A stretch of 64,000 nucleotides of DNA from Diphasiastrum complanatum (lineage: Eukaryota; Streptophyta; Lycopodiopsida; Lycopodiales; Lycopodiaceae): NCBI GenBank assembly GCA_029204225.1, contig CM055095.1, positions 9,576,243 to 9,640,242 of the forward strand. Direction: 5' to 3'. Each line of letters starts with the position of its first letter. The first letter of the stretch is position 1. Below, one piece after another: positions 59,090 through 64,000 of this stretch. The position numbers and the translations under genes were made by a program. The notes below the pieces were generated by a model. It did no database searches. It saw nothing but the letters and a program-made list of their open reading frames with translations, and had not been told where the DNA came from.

Positions 59090-59895
59090 ATATTTTAATT
59101 TTATTTGCTTTTCTATTTTTTGTTTTTAGTATTTAATTTGCTGACTTTTTTGGAAAAAGACAGTTCCAAAACAAAACAAAACAAAAAACAGAAAAAATAA
59201 GGAAAGACTGATGAGCAAAAGTCAGAAAGTCATCAATATAGAAAAAAGGAAGCACAAAATTTTTGATGAAAAATGCCTTAGAAAACCACTGTTCTGGGCA
59301 GATTTGGCCAATACAGTATCAGAAACCTTCGCTGAGCTCTCATAATGTACATCACCCTTGATTTATCTAAATTGAGGTGGGCGAAGGTTCCTGACAAGAG
59401 AAAATTCAGTTTTTGAGTTAGGCGAATGTTCAGTGATATGCCATTTTGGAAACCTTCGCCGAGCATCATAATCTCATTATGAACCTTCGTCGACCTGCCA
59501 GATGATCTTAAAATGTCAAAATTAGGTTGTCCATAGGTTCAGATTGTTAAAAAATATATTTATGACAATACTTGGGCGAAAGACCCTCCTGGACGAAGGT
59601 TCATCCTTCGCCAGCAATGGAAAACATTCGCCTGATAGGTTCAGATCCCTAGAAACCTTTGCCGAGATTTTTATAGCCTATTTTTACATTACTGCACATG
59701 CCTACAAATTTTTGTTCAGAACTGATCAACCAAACTAGTATTCAGTGTAATGGACCCACCAAATTCACTTATAAGTTGGCTGAATTCGATTCATTTCTCA
59801 CTTGTGCTAGCGAAGCTCTTGCGAATTTTCCTTGCAACCAAAGCCTTCCAAAATTTCTATATTGCCTTCTGATACACTTTCACGCATTATAATTC
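59090..59895 (+). repeat. post-pol non-coding region with CCTTCGCC-type motifs
   Basis: Words of the (A)ACCTTCGCCGAG family recur in both orientations near 59323, 59380, 59450, 59481, 59593, 59604 and 59653, as in the leader. The region separates the end of pol from the next open region. A purine-rich GGAAAAAGACAG... and CAAAACAAAACAAAAAACAG word lie near 59150-59190. Confidence 0.72.
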
Positions 59896-59929
59896 TTTTT
59901 TGATCATCATGTCTTCTACCGATACTTCC

Positions 59930-62110
59930 CAGTCTCCGCGCTATACTATCTATCATGATGTCCCATCTGCAACGAACATCATAATTCTTCCTAGCACAAG
60001 CATGGTCACTCAGTGGATGACCCTTGCAGAGACTCTACTCACTACAATGGGTATTCATGAGAGAGCTTTTTCGGGTTGTATCAATATGAATTTCATCACT
60101 CTTGCCTTCGCTACATGGAAGGAGGATAAATCCAAATTCTATATCACTTTCCAAGGAGCCACACACAAGGTGCGCATCATTGAGGCCGCACTTGCAGTTT
60201 TAGGAATATCATTTGGTACACAGGCCTCACCCAATCACAAGCACGCCAAATAGACCATCAAGCCATTTATTGACCTCACCAACGATCTGCATTGGACTAA
60301 TGATGGCTACCTTTTGGAAGCCATCACTGAGCCTTCCATCCACGCAGCTGCCCAGCTATTGAATAATTTTCTGATGGTTGGCAACCTCAGGAAAGACCGC
60401 ATCACATCTCAAATCCTTCACATGATAGTGGAGTCCCACACTAAGTTGGCCAAAGCCCCTCTTGAACCATATAACTAGTTCAAGACTGTTTCTGGTGAGC
60501 TCAAGTGAGCTATTAAGGCCAATACTAAGTAGCAGTTCACCGTTGGCTCTTTATTGTTCCTCTTAGCCGCTTCTCACCTAGAAAACAGAATCCATGGCTT
60601 CCACCTGGATTCTGTGCTTTCGGTTTACAAAGAAGCACCGGCAGAATCATCTCATCAGGCCTCAAGTTCTCGTAGTCGTCGTCGTCCATGCAGCGAGATC
60701 GTAATTTCCGATTCGCCTTCCGCGTCACGACGTCGCACTAGGCATACCTTGTCAGCTGCACTTCCACCCCTTGTTGTTGTTTGCACTGAACTTCTCATTC
60801 CCCTCATCTCTGATGCTTCCCTTGCCTTTGCTCCCATACAAGGACAGTCTGTGACCATTGGGCCTACCATTCCCATCACAGCTGCCTAGGCTACCTCAAA
60901 CCCGCACACCGAAGCAACCTCACCCAACACACAGTTCTTCATGAATATGTTCGATGATTTTGACCCCCTTGGGGCCACCGAAATCTTTGAAATGCCCCAG
61001 AGCCCAGTGCCCTTTGAACCCCAATCCCCTGGAAGAGGATTCGGGCATATCCACGAAACTACTATTGGTCTCGAAGATGCCAGTCAACAACCACCCACAC
61101 AGGGTAGCCCAGCCACACTTCGGGTCGACACAGCTATAAAGTCACCAAAGCAGTTCGACGCCACGGTGCCTGAAGGGTTTGAAGAGGAGGATACTTTTGA
61201 AGAAGAAGAGACCGTGGCACCTATTCCACGCCTACCAAGGACAGTACCATCAGGTTCTCCTGCTGCTGCCACCTCCACGACTGTAGATTCTGGTGATGCT
61301 CTAGGGTTGGTTTCAAGCCTTGGGCAAGTGATCCAGTCTATGCTAGATAAGAAGAAGGAAATGGAGTAGAGGATCTCTGATCTAGGATCCAAAAACACTC
61401 TGATCAGCTAGAAAATTGTCCAGCTGGATCGAGAGTTGAAGATAGCCAAACAACATGAAGAAAAGGCTGAAAGCAAAAAGAAATTGGCCCAACAACAAGC
61501 TGATCACTTGGAAACCTACATCAGCTCCCTGCAAAATGCCCTGACAACTACACAGGATGAGGTAGATAAGGCAATGCAAGATGCCAAGCAACAGGTGCAG
61601 CTGCTGAAGGGGCAATTACAGATGGCTGAACAAGATCGCACACGGCTTCAAGGTGAATTGGATGCGACCACCCTTGAGCGTGATGCCTATATGCAAACTC
61701 AAATACCCGATCATCCGGTCACACCGACGGAGATTGTGTATTTATTCAAGAAAGTGGAAACATATAAAGTGGTCCTTCAAGGATTCCAAGGCCGCTTTGA
61801 TAGGTTCAAAGGAGTAGCTTCAACTGAGTTGGCAAAGGCAAAAGCGACCATCACCGCCTATGAAAAAGTAGCCGCTCAAGTGTTGGAAGCGGGACCACAA
61901 ATCCCCTTCACGGTCATGCCACAATTCTCCCCTTTGTGCCAAAAAACTGTACAAATGGATACAAGGATTGATTCGAGCATGGACCAGGTGGGAGCTCCAG
62001 ATCTTGCAGATCACCCGCCAACCATACCGGCAGTAAAGCGGGTCCATCCTCATCAAGGACAAGACATTTATTCAGAAGGCCCATCAGCGTCGAGGACCAG
62101 ATCCAGACCT
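59930..62110 (+). pseudogene. gypsy extra region after pol, part 1 (unrecognised protein with coiled coil)
   Basis: From the ATG at 59930 one frame (MSSTDTSQSPRYTIYHDVPS) runs to 62110 if seven stops are ignored (60251, 60476, 60506, 60530, 60887, 61367, 61409). Each fits CAG or CGA mutated to TAG or TGA, and the frame resumes without shift. The first part (WMTLAETLLTTMGIHERAFS, RIIEAALAVLGISFGTQ) is folded-looking, the middle is Ser/Pro- and acid-rich, and 61430-61690 (EKAESKKKLAQQQADHLETY) predicts a coiled coil. I do not recognise a family. Position after pol parallels the extra ORFs of Athila/Tat elements; neither transmembrane segments nor an envelope signature are clear. Confidence 0.72.
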
Positions 62111-62850
62111 TCTTAAAGCAACATCCGCATGAGTCCTCGTGTGGTGGATGGGTTCTGAGATTTAAGACCTCTGAGATTGAGGCCGACAAAGAATTGGACA
62201 AAATACCTGCATTGGGAGAGTATCCAGCATGGAGAATCACAGTTTTTGAGAAAACTCTGGAATCAATTAGGAGTTACGTCGCCAGCCCTCGCCAGTTGCG
62301 AGTAGATACTTATTACGTGCCAATGTCATGAAGACATAAATTGAAAGATTTGGGATTGGCTATGGACAAAATCACCATCCATACGCCCAATTGGCCAATC
62401 ATCCATCAGCCTTACAACTGGAACATTTCAGTGGACTTCCACCGTGCCTTACAAGCATATCAGAGAGAGTATGTCCACTCTCCGGATCCAACGGTGCGAC
62501 AATCGGCAATGTTTGCTAAAGATCTAACTCTGTTGACATTAGTAGCAACCAAATGGGACGATTGCCTTCCTATCCTGGCATTCGATCCAAATAAGTCGAT
62601 GGCCTCAGAGCAAATCAAAGATCAACTGCCAATTGTTCGACTGTATTTCCGCGCAGCTATGATGGGAGGCTCTTGGGAATCCTGCTTCACCTCATGGAAA
62701 GCTTCCAAGTGGATTGCTGGAGCCCACCATTGTTTCCTACCACACAACTTGGATTTCAATACGACACGTCTTGACTTTATGGAGAAGGTGTAGTATCATT
62801 TAATTAAAATTCAGCGCGAAGCCAATAAAAGTCTCCAATAATTGCATATT
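62110..62850 (+). pseudogene. gypsy extra region after pol, part 2
   Basis: After a frame change near 62114 the paralogous element at 37.6 kb gives the expected order: HPHESS..., TVFEKTLESIRSYVASPRQL, MKDLGLAMDKITIHTPNWPI (62341), VDFHRALQAYQREYVHSPDP, DDCLPILAFDPNKSMASEQI and WESCFTSWKASKWIAGAHHC. The 62341-62793 stretch is open for 150 codons. Same-order preservation in two independent copies indicates a real protein region. Function unknown. It ends shortly before the polypurine tract. Confidence 0.74.
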
Positions 62851-62891
62851 GTAGGTGTCGTGGGACCGCCACCAATTTTGGTGGGGGATAC
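62851..62891 (+). promoter_or_regulatory. polypurine tract region of the gypsy element
   Basis: GGGACCGCCACCAATTTTGG followed by TGGGGGATAC precedes the 3' LTR start at 62892 and is shared with the copy before 38397. The G-rich GGTGGGGGATA is the likely plus-strand primer. Confidence 0.75.
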
Positions 62892-63595
62892 TGTTGGAGG
62901 GTTTGCGGATCCTAATCCTAGTTAATAAGTGAGAGGGATTTGACACCTTGCATGTGTAAGTCCAATCCAATGATCACATAGTTATTCGATTGATTAGTTA
63001 AAAGTTAATAAAGGACTTTAGGCCTTTTTGCGGGACTTTTAGTGTCGTAGGGTCTAAATGTCAAGTTAGTGAATAAAGTTGGGTTTTCCTCCAATTTTGA
63101 TGGTTCCCACACTTTTTTAAATTTGAATAAAAAGAGACGCAAGATTGGACCAATAGGATTAATAGGCCAGGGTCCTCCTCTCTACTATAAAAAGGGACCA
63201 ACTCAAGTTGCTCCTGATGTTCATTTCCTCATTTCAATAAAGCATATTGGTTCCCTTTAGAAATGGATTGATGAATGTCCTTGCTCTTCCTCTCTTTTCC
63301 TCCATTTCTCATGCTTTCTTTGGTATTTGCTAATAGTTGGATTTGATCATTATTGGGATTGCTATTTCTTATGCTTTGGTGAGAGAGAAAAGGAGAGAGA
63401 GAAGAGTAAGTTTCTATCATTGTTGTGGATTTAGGGTTAATGGATGTAGTGTTAGATCCTCCATTAATGTTGAAATCTGAACTATACTATCGCTCTCATG
63501 GGAACGAACCTACGCGTGACAACTAACTTCGTCTCTTTGATGCTAGATTGACTAGATCTTGGATTCAGGTTATACAAGGAAAGAAACCCACTACA
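62892..63595 (+). repeat. gypsy 3' LTR
   Basis: It begins TGTTGGAGGGTTTGCGGAT and ends CCCACTACA. A TATA-like CTATAAAAAGGGA is near 63185. Compared with the 49103 LTR it lacks ~14 bases near 62915 (CAAGGCAACCCTAA-type word) and ~24 bases near 63440; otherwise similar. Confidence 0.9.
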
Positions 63596-63884
63596 GAACA
63601 TAGATTATATTGCCCACAACTAAATTCGGACAACCATGAACATTTTTCTCAAAAAACTCTCTTTCCTAGTTGGCACTCCTTGTAAGGTCTTTTTTGGATT
63701 CAAAACCCCTCTAATAAGATAAGATCAAGACCTAATCGTCCTCAATAAAAATGGTACGATTGATCATTCTTATCCAATGGCCAATCCAACCAACTCATGC
63801 ACCTACTCCTTCCAAGGATGAGCAAAAGCCCATTGGAGGTCAAAATGTCAACACTCAAAAGAAGAAAGGAAACTTAAAAAGTCC

Positions 63885-64000
63885 AAGTATACTACATTTT
63901 TAACCAATTAAGCACAATATATGTGCATAAATAATGTGGAAGTTAGATGTGACATAGTGACACATTTACAATGTTGTGCTTAATTGGTTAAACTTGGACC
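63885..64000. repeat. MITE-like sequence, copy 2 (may run off the edge)
   Basis: The left end GTCCAAGTA...TTAACCAATTAAGCACAA and the right end TTGTGCTTAATTGGTTAA then ACTTGGACC are inverted copies around an AT-rich centre that shares CATAAATAAT and AGATGTGACATA with the copy at 48398. The total of ~115 bp and the terminal inverted repeats are MITE-like. Because it reaches the window edge, its flanks cannot be checked. Confidence 0.75.

Larger units (their letters stand above)
49103..63595 (+). mobile_element. Ty3/gypsy element (Athila/Tat-like primer site) with a nested insertion
   Basis: LTRs at 49103-49846 and 62892-63595 flank gag, pol in gypsy order (protease, RT, RNase H, integrase) and a ~2.9 kb region after pol. 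The primer site matches tRNA-Asp, as in Athila/Tat elements, which also often carry extra coding space after pol. The four bases GAAC lie just before the 5' LTR (49099-49102) and just after the 3' LTR (63596-63599), a possible short target duplication. Gag is split by a 52117-54050 insert (LTR fragment plus copia). Total ~14.5 kb, ~12.5 kb without the insert. Coding frames are well preserved but broken by scattered stops. Confidence 0.88.

Noticed and set aside
59930-62850. Retroviral-type envelope protein after gypsy pol
   Set aside because: No clear signal peptide, fusion peptide or C-terminal membrane anchor; only position suggests it.

Overview
This window looks like nuclear DNA from a land plant with a large, transposon-rich genome. 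It carries two host genes with ordinary plant exon-intron structure (a four-TM DUF1218 membrane protein and a six-exon laccase). The rest is mostly Ty1/copia and Ty3/gypsy retrotransposons, an En/Spm(CACTA)-like DNA transposon region, tRNA-derived SINE heads, MITE-like sequences and long CT/AT microsatellites. There are no bacterial operons, no CRISPR array and no organellar genes. TE nesting and a 6.3 kb TE-filled intron would suit a fern- or gymnosperm-like genome, but the species cannot be settled from the sequence alone.

Layout. 1-3503: a minus-strand copia element leaving the left edge (5' LTR, primer-binding site, gag, protease, integrase). 3860-4169: three exact 100-bp tandem copies of a tRNA-like SINE head. 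4184-10569: a complete plus-strand copia element with both LTRs and a TTTCT target duplication. 11758-19738: the DUF1218 gene (minus, 3 exons); its second intron holds an old plus-strand copia element that contains an old minus-strand copia element. 22.4-25.0 kb: copia debris. About 27.19-36.77 kb: a CACTA-like region with a minus-strand transposase relic (transposase-associated, DUF4218 and DUF4216 domains), an embedded SET-like domain, a plus-strand Transposase_24-like gene, and three clusters of a palindrome close to GCGTGGATAATCCACGC. 36.9-38.9 kb: the 3' end of a gypsy element. 38.9-40.4 kb: a copia-type LTR with primer site. 41177-44328: an intact-looking laccase (minus, 6 exons, 572 codons). 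45.4-48.5 kb: minisatellites, microsatellites, a second SET-like copy and a MITE-like sequence. 49103-63595: a 14.5 kb gypsy element with a tRNA-Asp-type primer site, gag, pol, and an extra ~2.9 kb open region after pol, interrupted in gag by an LTR fragment plus copia fragment. 63885-64000: another MITE-like copy.

How it works together. The two host genes are independent minus-strand genes, although DUF1218 family members and laccases both have reported roles in lignified walls. Element decay has a clear signature: most in-frame stops in the copia and gypsy reading frames fit a single C-to-T change of CAG, CAA or CGA, and the two LTRs of the 4184-10569 element differ almost only by transitions, as expected from deamination of methylated cytosines. 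Points most worth a second look are the palindrome clusters around the CACTA-like genes, the SET-like domain found twice, the recurring CCTTCGCC motif in the gypsy element, and the extra region downstream of gypsy pol.
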